Origin: Actinophytocola sp049647105
GTDB lineage: Bacteria; Actinomycetota; Actinomycetes; Mycobacteriales; Pseudonocardiaceae
Assembly: GCF_049647105.1 (NCBI RefSeq)
Contig: NZ_JBARWZ010000059.1
Coordinates: 1 to 64,000, forward strand
DNA: 64,000 nucleotides
Direction of reading: 5' to 3'
Shown here piece by piece: positions 47,980 through 56,367 of this stretch (position 1 is the stretch's first letter; each line of letters starts with the position of its first letter). The notes beneath the pieces were generated by a model, which was given only the letters and a program-made list of their open reading frames with translations, was not told the DNA's origin and did not search any database. The position numbers were made by a program, and so were the translations under genes.

Positions 47980-48013
47980 CGCGTCGTCCTGGGAGCGCTC
48001 CCAGGACGACGCG
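47980..48013. promoter_or_regulatory. CebR-type operator within a 34-base perfect palindrome
   Basis: The core TGGGAGCGCTCCCA at 47990-48003 is identical to the CebR operator at the GH12 gene. Here the symmetry extends perfectly to 34 bases (left half CGCGTCGTCCTGGGAGC, right half its exact complement). It lies 30-63 bases before the dehydrogenase start. Confidence 0.85.
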
Positions 48014-48299
48014 AGCAGAAGCAGTCGCCGTGGACGTTGGGCATGCGAGGGTCACTGCGACCTGTTCGGCGCCGGGCAGTGCTGGAGATCAGCCTGGTGA
48101 TATGTGTCCGGCTTATATTTGGGTCGACAAGGCCGCCAGAATCACACTTTAGCCTAGGGTGGTACAGAACCGTCAAGACTGACCGAGAATGGATCATACT
48201 TATCCGTCGTTGTTCTCCTTTCGGTACCGGATCCTCCGGTTGGGTCGGCGGATCCGGTCGTACTCTTCCGGGGTGACCCATGACGAAGGAGACAAGGCC
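48014..48299. other. Promoter region between dehydrogenase operon and FadR-type gene
   Basis: No gene in these bases. They hold the divergent promoters of the PQQ-type dehydrogenase operon (minus) and the FadR-type regulator (plus). GGATCATACTTATCC at 48191-48205, with GGAT/ATCC arms, is a possible regulator site. TTATATTT at 48113-48120 is an AT-rich segment in a GC-rich context and may belong to a minus-strand promoter. Confidence 0.45.
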
Positions 48300-49079
48300 G
48301 TGCCGGGCACGTCCCTCCCGACCATGACCGGCGAACCGGCTCGGGACCAGGAGGTCGCGCCCTCGGCGGACGCGTACCGGCCCGGGTACGAGCTGGTGGC
48401 CGAGCGGATCCTGTTGTTGATCTCCGAGTCGGGGTTGCGGCCGGGCGACCGGATGCCGACCGAGAACGAGTTGGCCGCCCGGTTGGGCACCAGCCGGAGC
48501 ATGGTGCGTGAGGCGGTGAAGATCCTGTCGGCGATCGGGCGGGTGCGGGCGCAGAAGGGCCGCGGCCTCTACGTCGCCGACGACGAGGGCATGCTGGGTT
48601 CGGCGCGGTGGGGTGGGTTCTTCCTGCCGACCGATCTGGACCACGTGTACATGTTGTTCGAGTTCCGCCGGGTGCAGGAGACGGCAGCGAGCCGGCTCGC
48701 TGCGACGTGTGCGACGCCGGCGGAGCTACGCGCGATCGAGACCGCGGCCGAGACCTGCAGGCAGGGTCACGTGACCGGGGAGGCGACACTGTTCGACCGC
48801 GGCGACGACGAGTTCCACCTCGCGATCGCGGCCGCCTCGCACAACCAGTTCCTGGTCGCGGCGGTGCGCGAGGCCCGCCGCCTGCAACGTCAGTCCAACA
48901 TCATCGGCATGCACGGCACCGTCGGCGGTCACGCACCGGAAGCCATCGAGGAGCACGCGGCGATCCTGAAGGCCATCCGGGAGGGCGACCCCGACAGCGC
49001 GGCCCGCGCCACGGCCACCCACCTGGACAACACCCTCGAGGACTACCGGCACGAGATCCAACGCCGCCTCTTCGGCTGA
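48300..49079 (+). CDS. FadR/GntR family transcriptional regulator
   Basis: A 259-residue regulator with a GntR winged helix (about residues 25-95: MPTENELAARLGTSRSMVRE) and a C-terminal all-helical FCD ligand-binding domain (about 110-240: YMLFEFRRVQETAASRLAAT, then DDEFHLAIAAASHNQFLVAA with the metal/ligand residues Asp and His). FCD regulators respond to organic acids or sugar acids. GTG 48300 has AAGGAG eight bases upstream; a GTG at 48273 has none. It is divergent from the dehydrogenase-ThuA operon, so it may sense a sugar acid made by that operon (inference), in addition to CebR control. Confidence 0.88.
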   Translation: MPGTSLPTMTGEPARDQEVAPSADAYRPGYELVAERILLLISESGLRPGDRMPTENELAARLGTSRSMVREAVKILSAIGRVRAQKGRGLYVADDEGMLGSARWGGFFLPTDLDHVYMLFEFRRVQETAASRLAATCATPAELRAIETAAETCRQGHVTGEATLFDRGDDEFHLAIAAASHNQFLVAAVREARRLQRQSNIIGMHGTVGGHAPEAIEEHAAILKAIREGDPDSAARATATHLDNTLEDYRHEIQRRLFG

Positions 49080-49096
49080 CCGGCTCACGCGTCCGG

Positions 49097-50998
49097 TCAG
49101 GGCCGGAGCCAGCGATCGAACCAGGCCCGGGTCCGGCGCAGGTCGTCGAGTCGATGGTGGCGTTCCTGGCATCCGTGGCCCTCTCTCGGGTAGATCACGA
49201 ACTCGTGCTCGACACCGAAGTGGCGCAGCGCCCGGTGGAGGTACACGGCTTGGCCGAGTGGGACGTTGGTGTCCTCGGCGCCGTGCAGGATGAGTACCGG
49301 GGTGGCGATGTTGCCTGCGAAGGAGATCGGGCTGACCGCGTCGTGGGGGTGCGGGCCGATGCCGGACCAGCCGGTGCTGCCGCCGAGTGCGGTTTCGAAC
49401 TGGCCGTTCTCCCCGGTCGCGGCGAGCATGCCCCAGTCGGTTACGCCCGCGCCGACCAGCGCGGCGCGGAACCGGTCGGTCTGGCCGATGGCCCAGGCGG
49501 CCATGAACCCGCCGTGGCTCCAGCCTGCGATGCCCAGCCGGTCGGGGTCGGCGATGCCCTCGGTGATGAGCAGGTCGATGCCGGTCAGGATGTCGGTCCA
49601 TTCCTCTTGGCCGACCCGGCCTGCGACGCTGGCGGCGAACTGGTGGCCGTGGCCCTGGCCGCCGCGAGGGTTGGGCAGGAACACCGCGTAGCCGGCGGCG
49701 GCCAGCCACTGTGCGCTGGGGAACGAAAACAGCTGGCAGTGATCGGCGTAGCGATCGTATGGGCCGCCGTGCACGACGGTGACCAGCGGGAACGGTCCTT
49801 CCGGAGCGGTCGTTCCGACCGGTAGTACGAGCAGGCCGTCCAGGTCGAGGCCGTCGGCGGCACGGTAGGCCAGCGGTCGCTGCGTGCCGAAAGCGATGCC
49901 GTCCAGTTCCGGGCGGGTGTCGGTGATCCTTCGCAGTGGCCCGGCCGGTGGCCCGATGTGCACGTTCGCGGGTCGGTACCGGGTCCCGGTCAGTGCCGCG
50001 ATCTTCTCGCCGGTGGGGGTGGTGGTGAGGCCGTCGAGGCGTCCGGGGTGCTGTGAAAGGGGTGTCGGGCCGGCGGGGTCGAGCCGGGCCAGGGTCGTGT
50101 TCAGGCCGTTGGCGAACACGATGAGCGGGGCGGCGTCGGTCTGGCGCAGTTCGGTGGGGCACATGGGGAGACCGGAAGTCCGGTTACGCAGGACGCGGCT
50201 TCCCACGGCCAGGTCGAAGACGGCGGTGCCGGCCTGCAGAACCGGTGGGGTGAGGGCGATGTAGCCGAGGTGCCAACCGTCCTCGTCCGGCCACCAGGCC
50301 AGCGAATGTGCTTCGGCGCCGACTGGTCCGAGGTCCGCCGCGGTCCCGGTCGTGGGGTCGAACAGGTGCAGCCGGCCGGTGCGTGGGCCGTAGTCGTGGT
50401 CGGCGCAGGCCTGGGTGAGTACGGCGAGAGGGCCGTGGCCGGGGCGTTGCCGCAGTTCCACGACGTGCCGGTCGCCGAACACAGCCGGTGTGGTGACCCG
50501 GCCGGTGCGCAGGTCGAGCAGGCGCAGCCGGGCACGTGGTTCGCGCTCGCCGACGACGATGGCGTCATCGCGGTCGTGGGCGCGGCGCGCTTCCTGCTCG
50601 GACGGTTCGTCCTCGGCGAGCAGCGCGACCAGGTCGGGGTCGGCGAGCGACAGGTGGTCGGTGATGCCCGCGCGCCAGTCGGTCACCGCGGTCACCGTGC
50701 CGTCAGCGAGGGTGAGCCGGTGTACCTGCGCGATACCCCGGTCCGCGCGGTCGGACAGGAAGAACAGCGTGCCCGAGTCCGAGGACCAGAGAGGTCGGGA
50801 CTCCGTCGCGGTGTCGGCGGTCAACCGGCGCGCCTCGGCGGCGTCGTCGGTGTCGACGAGCCAGAGCTCGGTGTCGAAGTGGTCGCCGGTCCGGCTGTTG
50901 GGAGCGAGGACGTAGCAGAGCAGGCGCCCGTTCGGGGCGAGGACCGGGGTCCGCGGTGCACGACCATCGACCACGAGTTCGGCGGTCAGACCTGTCAT
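49097..50998 (-). CDS. S9 family prolyl oligopeptidase/acylaminoacyl-peptidase
   Basis: A 633-residue protein with an N-terminal seven-bladed propeller (about 20-370; WSSDSGTLFFLSDRADRG) and a C-terminal alpha/beta-hydrolase domain (about 385-633). The triad is visible: Ser in GIAGWSHGGFMAAWA (about residue 496), Asp in GAEDTNVPLGQ and His in PREGHGCQER. It hydrolyses short peptides or N-acylated peptides; it has no signal peptide and is cytoplasmic. ATG 50998 begins MTGLTAELVVDGRAPRTP. It ends 18 bases from the convergent FadR-type gene and is divergent from the GNAT gene 35 bases away. Confidence 0.9.
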   Translation of the reverse strand: MTGLTAELVVDGRAPRTPVLAPNGRLLCYVLAPNSRTGDHFDTELWLVDTDDAAEARRLTADTATESRPLWSSDSGTLFFLSDRADRGIAQVHRLTLADGTVTAVTDWRAGITDHLSLADPDLVALLAEDEPSEQEARRAHDRDDAIVVGEREPRARLRLLDLRTGRVTTPAVFGDRHVVELRQRPGHGPLAVLTQACADHDYGPRTGRLHLFDPTTGTAADLGPVGAEAHSLAWWPDEDGWHLGYIALTPPVLQAGTAVFDLAVGSRVLRNRTSGLPMCPTELRQTDAAPLIVFANGLNTTLARLDPAGPTPLSQHPGRLDGLTTTPTGEKIAALTGTRYRPANVHIGPPAGPLRRITDTRPELDGIAFGTQRPLAYRAADGLDLDGLLVLPVGTTAPEGPFPLVTVVHGGPYDRYADHCQLFSFPSAQWLAAAGYAVFLPNPRGGQGHGHQFAASVAGRVGQEEWTDILTGIDLLITEGIADPDRLGIAGWSHGGFMAAWAIGQTDRFRAALVGAGVTDWGMLAATGENGQFETALGGSTGWSGIGPHPHDAVSPISFAGNIATPVLILHGAEDTNVPLGQAVYLHRALRHFGVEHEFVIYPREGHGCQERHHRLDDLRRTRAWFDRWLRP

Positions 50999-51033
50999 GC
51001 GACCAGTCTGCCGAAACTCGTAGGCTCACGAAA

Positions 51034-51492
51034 ATGGTGCGCTCCCATGATCTTCGGGTTCGGCACGCGCTGAGCAGCGATCGAGAGTTCCTCTTCGAGG
51101 TGCGGCGGGCGGCCCTGCGGGCATACGTCGAGCAGACGTCGGGGTGGGATGACCCTGAGCAGCGCGCAACCGCCGACAGGGAGTTCGGCGATCTGCCATT
51201 CGCCGTGGTCGAGGAGAGCGGGCGACCCGTCGGCTACGTGTGTGTCATTCACCGGAGTGAATGCGACTTCATCGAGGAGATCGCGCTGCTCCCCGAGGCG
51301 CAAGGCCGCGGCATCGGCACCCAGCTGTTGCGGGGCGTTCTTCTGGCCGCTGCGCGGCGCGGCGTTCCGGTCCGGCTGAGCGTCTTCGTCACCAATCCCG
51401 CGCAGACCCTCTATGCCCGCCTCGGGTTCGAAGTCCTGCGGATCGAGGCTCCGCGCATGTCGATGCAGTGGACTCCTACCGCTACTCGGTGA
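51034..51492 (+). CDS. GNAT family N-acetyltransferase
   Basis: A 152-residue GNAT protein. The acetyl-CoA pyrophosphate-binding motif is IALLPEAQGRGIGTQLLRGV (about residues 85-105), with EEIALLPEAQ as strand four and TNPAQTLYARLGFEVLR near the C-terminus, typical of RimI/PA4794-like enzymes. It transfers an acetyl group to an unknown amine. The start at ATG 51034 has only a weak TAGG upstream; GTG 51037 is an alternative. It lies 52 bases before the PadR gene on the same strand, but a PadR-type operator is between them, so the PadR operon has its own promoter. Confidence 0.87.
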   Translation: MVRSHDLRVRHALSSDREFLFEVRRAALRAYVEQTSGWDDPEQRATADREFGDLPFAVVEESGRPVGYVCVIHRSECDFIEEIALLPEAQGRGIGTQLLRGVLLAAARRGVPVRLSVFVTNPAQTLYARLGFEVLRIEAPRMSMQWTPTATR

Positions 51493-51501
51493 TACCGTGT
51501 A

Positions 51502-51528
51502 CCGGTACTCAGTGCCGCTGAGTACCGG
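51502..51528. promoter_or_regulatory. Inverted repeat (probable PadR operator)
   Basis: Perfect 11-base arms CCGGTACTCAG and CTGAGTACCGG with a 5-base spacer, 16 bases before the padR-like start. The GTACTC/GAGTAC core resembles sites bound by PadR-family repressors, so it is likely the autoregulatory operator. Confidence 0.65.
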
Positions 51529-51544
51529 GATCGAAGGACTCGCG

Positions 51545-51871
51545 ATGGACGACCTGACGGAGATGCTGAAGGGCACGCTCGAGGGCTGCGTGCTCGAGAT
51601 CGTCGGCAGCGAGGAGACGTATGGGTACGCCATCACGCGTCGGCTGAACGAACTCGGCTTCGCCGATGTCGTCGAGGGGACGGTGTACACCATCCTGCTG
51701 CGGCTGGAGAAGAACGGGCTCGTCAAGGTGACGAAACGCCCGTCCGGGCTGGGCCCGCCGCGCAAGTTCTACGCACTCAACGACGCGGGGCGCGAAGAAC
51801 TCGCGACGTTCTGGGCGAAATGGGAGTACGTCACCTCGCGGATCGACAAGCTCAAGGAGGGTGGGAGATGA
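51545..51871 (+). CDS. PadR family transcriptional regulator
   Basis: A 108-residue PadR regulator with the winged helix at about residues 10-85: ILRLEKNGLVKVTKRPSGLG after the helix GYAITRRLNELGFADVVEGT, which includes YGYAI and GTVYTIL-R-LE, the hallmarks of the family. The C-terminal helix makes the dimer interface. ATG 51545 begins MDDLTEMLKGTLEG. Its stop overlaps the start of the first DUF1048 gene by four bases (ATGA). PadR-DUF1048 operons are common in Firmicutes and Actinobacteria; the inducing ligand and the role of the DUF1048 proteins are unknown. Confidence 0.9.
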   Translation: MDDLTEMLKGTLEGCVLEIVGSEETYGYAITRRLNELGFADVVEGTVYTILLRLEKNGLVKVTKRPSGLGPPRKFYALNDAGREELATFWAKWEYVTSRIDKLKEGGR

Positions 51872-52225
51872 ACTTCTGGGAGACCATTACCGGCAGCGAT
51901 CTCGCCAGGGAATGGAAGGCGTTCGAAGCCCGGGCCGAGGCATTGCCTGCCGACCACCGGGCGGCGTGGGAGAAGATCAAGGTTTGTCTTTTCTCCCTAC
52001 TCGGACTTCACCGGCCGCAACCTGATGCCGATTGTCGACGGTGCCCTTGGGCTGCTCGAAGAGACGGCGGCCGATGGACAGAGCATCCGCGAGGTGCTGG
52101 GTGAGGACATCGAGGGTTTCTGCGCGGCACTGGCAGGCGGAGAAAAACGCAGGACCTATCGAGACCGGTGGCGCGAGCAGTTGAACAGGAACGTCGCGAG
52201 AAAACTGGGCAGGCTGGGAGGCTGA
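51868..52225 (+). pseudogene. DUF1048 family gene with single-base frameshift
   Basis: From ATG 51868 the frame encodes MNFWETITGSDLAREWKAFE and on to AAWEKIKV, the N-terminal half of a DUF1048 protein, then leaves the family sequence at about 51985-51995. The following residues (YSDFTGRNLMPIVDGALGLL, then GEDIEGFCAALAGG and RNVARKLGRLGG to the stop at 52223) are in the +1 frame. One extra base within GGTTTGTCTTTTCTCC explains the break; the intact gene would encode about 118 residues. It is either a recent loss of function, a sequencing error or a +1 slip at CTTTTC. The next gene is an intact paralogue. Confidence 0.8.
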
Positions 52226-52226
52226 C

Positions 52227-52547
52227 GTGGGCATCCAGGACATCATCGAGGGCAAGAAGCAGTGGCGGGCGCACGTGGCGCGGGTCAAGGCGTTGCCGCA
52301 GGACTACCAGATCGTCTACAAGGAGATCGAGAGGTACTTCTTCAAGGTCGTACCGATCGACCTACCCGACGGATCCCTGCTCTCGGTAATCATCGATTTC
52401 TTCGCGGAGGGTGCCGCGTCCGGCAAAGGCGTTCTGGAACTCATCGGCAACGACGTCGCCGCCTTCTGCGACGACCTGATCAAGGACTCGCGCACCTACG
52501 CGGACATCTGTCAGGAGTCCAGGACCCATTCTAGGGACGCTCCCTAG
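52227..52547 (+). CDS. DUF1048 family protein
   Basis: A 106-residue helical protein of the DUF1048 family: KKQWRAHVARVKALPQDYQI, then YKEIERYFFKV and DFFAEGAASGKGVLELIGND, ending VAAFCDDLIKDSRTYAD. No signal peptide or membrane segment. The GTG start at 52227 comes one base after the stop of the frameshifted paralogue, so translation would normally depend on coupling to that gene; the frameshift may therefore also lower its expression. The function of the family is unknown, but it is regularly found in operons with PadR regulators. Its last codons overlap the convergent helical-repeat gene by 17 bases. Confidence 0.85.
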   Translation: MGIQDIIEGKKQWRAHVARVKALPQDYQIVYKEIERYFFKVVPIDLPDGSLLSVIIDFFAEGAASGKGVLELIGNDVAAFCDDLIKDSRTYADICQESRTHSRDAP

Positions 52548-53250
52548 CGCGGCTCAGGTCCGCAACGCCAGGGAGTGCCTTGGGCATCGGAGTGGCCGCC
52601 GACTGCTCCGCGATTCGCGTCGCGTCGTCGACCAACGTGTGGTTGAGCTTGCTCTCGATATCCTGCGCGACGAGGTCGCCGTCTTTTGCCCATTCTCGCA
52701 GTCTGCGCAACGCGGATTCGGCGTTTCCGTTGCAGAACTCGCGGATGGCGAGCATGTGCCCGGCGGGCCGGACACCATCGGCATCCTTCTGTCTCAGAAT
52801 GCGGTCCGCTTCGAAGGATCTGTTCGACTGGTCGAGCAGATTGACCAGGCTGCGCACCGCGTCCGGGCTGCCGGCCTCGGCGCCGTCTCGGAGGACGTGC
52901 TCCACCTCGTTGGCGCGTCCGGTGGAGTCGAGCAGCTTGATCAGACGGAAGATCGCGTAATAGTTGCCGGTCGACACAGCGCGGCGCAGTGTCCGTTCGG
53001 CGTCCGCCACGTTCCCGGCCCGGAACTGCAGCTGAACCAGCTTCTCGAGGTACTGCACGTAGCCACAGTTGACGGCTTCCTGAAGCACCACCTCCGCGTG
53101 CCGGAGCAGTCCGATCTCCTCGAGGTATCGCCCCCGCTGACAGACTCCTGGCCCGATCTCGGCTCCCGGCGGAACCGCCGTCGGGACAGCTGCGTCGGCA
53201 TTGTCACACTGTTCGTACAGCGGGGGGCCTCTTGTCTCACAACCGATCAC
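52531..53250 (-). CDS. Helical-repeat (TPR/Sel1-like) protein, possibly N-terminally truncated
   Basis: A 239-residue protein with about five helical-hairpin repeats of 30-36 residues: EVVLQEAVNCGYVQYLEKLV, DAERTLRRAVSTGNYYAIFR, EHVLRDGAEAGSPDAVRSLV, and so on, similar to TPR/Sel1-type scaffolds. The repeats probably mediate protein binding; no catalytic domain is seen. The only in-frame start is GTG 53250, without Shine-Dalgarno, and it lies inside the coding sequence of the divergent NHL protein, overlapping it by 19 bases. I infer that the gene may be a remnant of a longer protein whose front was lost when the NHL gene came to its present position. Confidence 0.6.
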   Translation of the reverse strand: MIGCETRGPPLYEQCDNADAAVPTAVPPGAEIGPGVCQRGRYLEEIGLLRHAEVVLQEAVNCGYVQYLEKLVQLQFRAGNVADAERTLRRAVSTGNYYAIFRLIKLLDSTGRANEVEHVLRDGAEAGSPDAVRSLVNLLDQSNRSFEADRILRQKDADGVRPAGHMLAIREFCNGNAESALRRLREWAKDGDLVAQDIESKLNHTLVDDATRIAEQSAATPMPKALPGVADLSRARERP

Positions 53251-56240
53251 TCGTCATGGCCGCGGTCGTGGCCGCCGTGCTCACGGTCAGCGCGCCTGCC
53301 CAGGACGCTTCCGGCGCGCCGCTGCGGCCGGGGCAGCTCGTCGTGGTGGCCGGGCTCGGCGAGGCCGGATACTCCGGAGACGGCGGGCCGGCGCGGGAAG
53401 CCAGGATCGTCGCGGAGCGGATCTCGGTCGGCCAGGACGGCTCGGTCTATCTGAACGACCGGGAGCGGGTGCGGCGGGTGGCGCCGGACGGGGTGATCAG
53501 CACCGTCCTCGTCGCGGGCTCCGGCAGCGTGGCCCGCGAGGTCGTGACCGCAACCGCGGTCGGCCCGGACGGCGCTCTGTTCGTGACCTTCGAGGACGGC
53601 CACGCGCGGCAGCTCCGCCGGATCGACCGTGGTGGCACGGTCACGGTGCTCGCGGGTGAGAGCGCGCTCGGCGCGGCAGGGCCAAGCGAAGGGAGCGACG
53701 ACGTCGCCGTCGACGGCGCGGGCAACGCCTACCTGTACAACTCGGCCACCAAGCGCGTGGTCCGCGTCGACCCGTCCGGCGCTGTCGCTCCCGTGGGCGA
53801 CGCGGTGCTCGACTTCGCCAGAGTGCACCTGGCGGTCGGCGGCGACGGAACCGTGTACCTGTCCGAGGACGACGAGGTGGGTGGCGATCGAGGCAGCGGC
53901 TCGGTGTACGTCCTCGGCGCGACCGGCCCGCCACGCGAGATCGTCACCATGGAGCGCGCGCCGAGCGGGCCGGCCGTGGCGCCCGACGGGACCGTGTACT
54001 TCGTCGACCAGGAACGCAGGCAGATCATGCGTGCCGGCAAGAACCGCACCGCCGTGCCGGTCAGCCAGGCCCTGGCCGGCATGTTCGACGCCGACCTCGC
54101 CGTAGGGCCGGACGGCGACCTGTACTTCACCTACGCCAAGTCGCGCACAGGGATCAGCGACCAGGTGCTCCGCCTGGTCCTGCACGGCCGATCGACGGCG
54201 GCCGAGCCGGTGGCGCCGGCACGATCGGCGTGGGCGGAGGACAGGCCCGGCACCGTGCACACGGTCGCGGGCTCCGGTGAGCGCCCACCGGCCGCCAAAG
54301 CCGCTCCGGTCCAGGATGGCGAGGAGGGAGTCGGCGGGATCGCGCTCGGTGGGGACGGCACGGTCTACGTCACCGAGCCTGCCGGGAACCAGGTGCGCGC
54401 GGTCGCGCCGGACGGCACCGTCCGGCGGTTCGCCGGTACCGGAGCGGGTGGCGACACCGACGGGGAGTATGTGGACGAAGCGGCGGACGAGGTCGTGCTG
54501 AACAAGCCGTCCGGGGTCGCGACCGCGCCGGACGGCTCGGTCTACCTCACCGCCAACGGCAGGCTGTACCGGGTGGATGCCCACGGAGTCATCAGCACGA
54601 TCGATACCGACGTGCGGACGGCCTCCCTCGAGGCGCCGCGGCTGGTGGCCACCGACGCCGAGGGCACCGTCTACGTCTCCGACTACGAGGCCATCCACAG
54701 GATCGACGCCGATGGCCGGCGGCTGGTGGTCGGATACAGCATGGAGGCGGAAGAGGACACCGTCCCCGCGCACCAGGCGCTGATTCGTGACGTGCGTTGG
54801 TTCGCGGTCGGCGCGGACGGCTCGGTCTACTTCATCCAGGACGCGGGCAACACCGTCGAGGTGGCGCGACCGGATGGCACGCTGGGCGTTGTCACGGGTG
54901 GCCGGACAGCCGGTTTCGCCGGCGACGGCCAACGCGCCGACCAGGGCGTGCTGAACAACGCCTTCGGTGTCGCCGTGGGCCGGGACGGTGTGCGTTACAT
55001 CGCCGACACCTACAACAACCGCGTCCGCCGCGTCGACGCGCGCGGCGTCATCAGCACGGTCGCCGGCACCGGGCAACACGCCGACACCGGCGACGGCGGG
55101 CCCGCGACCAAGGCCGCGCTCACCGACCCGACCGGTGTCGCGGTCGGCGAGGACGGCACGGTCTACGTCCTGACCGCCTCCGACCTGGTTCGTGCCGTCG
55201 CCCCGGACGGCACCATCCGCACCGTGGCCGACCTCGGTCCGACGTCGCCGCCGCGGCGGGCGACCGACGTTCCCTTCGCCAGTCTCGACTCGTTCGCGGT
55301 CGGTGCGGACGGCACGATCCACATCGCCAGTGTGACCGGGCTGTACTCGACCCGGCCGAACGGCGATCTGCGGCCGGTCGAGCTCGACCCACCCCTGGTC
55401 ACCTACGCCGAGTACGGTCCGACTCTCCCGCCGGGGGGCGCGCCGCTCGCCTCGGGCTCGGATGGCTCGCTCTACCTGGTCCCGAACGCGGCGTTGCGGG
55501 CCTATCCAGACGGTTCGGTGGTGACGCTGCTCGGCGGTGGCATGACCAACCGGGTCGCCGGCCTGCCGCCCGAGGACTGGTCCTCACCGACGCAGTACAC
55601 CTTCCGCGAGGGCGACCCGGCGGATCTCGCTGTCGCGGCGGACGGCACGTTGTACCTGAGCACCGAGCACGGTCTCTATTCGCTGAGCCAGGACGGCACC
55701 CTCGACGTGGTGCTGAAGCCGGACGAATACCAGTCGTTCCGCGGCATCGCGCTCGATCCGGACGGAGAGCTGTACGTGGTCATGACCTACGGCGGCGTGC
55801 ACCGGGTGGTGGAGGGAAAGACCGAACCCGTTGTCCGCAAGTCCTACAGCCAGGACCAACAGCGACCGAAGTTCGACACGACGATCGAGGATCCGAACGA
55901 TGTCGCGTTCACCTCGGACGGGGTGATGTTCGTCAGCGCGGGCCGGGAGATCCGCCGATTCTCCCCGAACGGCGACATCACCACTGTCCATCGCAGCGAC
56001 CACGGCTCGGTGACCGAGCTCGTCGTCGGACCGGGCGACGACCTCTATTTCCTGCAACCGGACAACGACCAGGTGCGGGTCCTGGTCAAGGCCGCCGACG
56101 CGCCGGAGTTGCCCGCACCGGGTCCATCGGGGTCCGTCACGCTCGGCATCGTCATCTGTGGCGCGTTCGTCGTCCTGATCGGCACGGGTGTGTTCGTGAT
56201 GCGAGCGAGGAGGTCTGCAAGCCGTCGGGCAACGCCTTGA
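53232..56240 (+). CDS. Large secreted NHL-repeat propeller protein with C-terminal membrane anchor
   Basis: A 1002-residue protein: signal peptide (about residues 1-28, AAVVAAVLTVSAPAQD), then a series of NHL-type beta-propeller repeats over about 30-950 (units such as DGSVYLNDRERVRRVAPDGV and GVRYIADTYNNRVRRVDARG), and a C-terminal transmembrane helix followed by RARRSASRR (about 970-1002). It is probably displayed on the outer membrane face, where propellers bind proteins or polymers. The start is TTG 53232, preferred to ATG 53256 because it adds basic residues before the hydrophobic core. No catalytic motif is recognised. It begins inside the 5-prime end of the divergent repeat protein gene. 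Confidence 0.82.
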   Translation: MSHNRSLVMAAVVAAVLTVSAPAQDASGAPLRPGQLVVVAGLGEAGYSGDGGPAREARIVAERISVGQDGSVYLNDRERVRRVAPDGVISTVLVAGSGSVAREVVTATAVGPDGALFVTFEDGHARQLRRIDRGGTVTVLAGESALGAAGPSEGSDDVAVDGAGNAYLYNSATKRVVRVDPSGAVAPVGDAVLDFARVHLAVGGDGTVYLSEDDEVGGDRGSGSVYVLGATGPPREIVTMERAPSGPAVAPDGTVYFVDQERRQIMRAGKNRTAVPVSQALAGMFDADLAVGPDGDLYFTYAKSRTGISDQVLRLVLHGRSTAAEPVAPARSAWAEDRPGTVHTVAGSGERPPAAKAAPVQDGEEGVGGIALGGDGTVYVTEPAGNQVRAVAPDGTVRRFAGTGAGGDTDGEYVDEAADEVVLNKPSGVATAPDGSVYLTANGRLYRVDAHGVISTIDTDVRTASLEAPRLVATDAEGTVYVSDYEAIHRIDADGRRLVVGYSMEAEEDTVPAHQALIRDVRWFAVGADGSVYFIQDAGNTVEVARPDGTLGVVTGGRTAGFAGDGQRADQGVLNNAFGVAVGRDGVRYIADTYNNRVRRVDARGVISTVAGTGQHADTGDGGPATKAALTDPTGVAVGEDGTVYVLTASDLVRAVAPDGTIRTVADLGPTSPPRRATDVPFASLDSFAVGADGTIHIASVTGLYSTRPNGDLRPVELDPPLVTYAEYGPTLPPGGAPLASGSDGSLYLVPNAALRAYPDGSVVTLLGGGMTNRVAGLPPEDWSSPTQYTFREGDPADLAVAADGTLYLSTEHGLYSLSQDGTLDVVLKPDEYQSFRGIALDPDGELYVVMTYGGVHRVVEGKTEPVVRKSYSQDQQRPKFDTTIEDPNDVAFTSDGVMFVSAGREIRRFSPNGDITTVHRSDHGSVTELVVGPGDDLYFLQPDNDQVRVLVKAADAPELPAPGPSGSVTLGIVICGAFVVLIGTGVFVMRARRSASRRATP

Positions 56241-56367
56241 GCCGGCACCCAGCCGCGTTCACCGAGTGGCGGCCAGCACCGCCGCGAGGACGGGGCCCTG
56301 CTCGTGCGGCCGGACGCGATCGTCGCGATGCGGGTCACGGCACCGGTCCCCGACCCGGCACGGTTCC

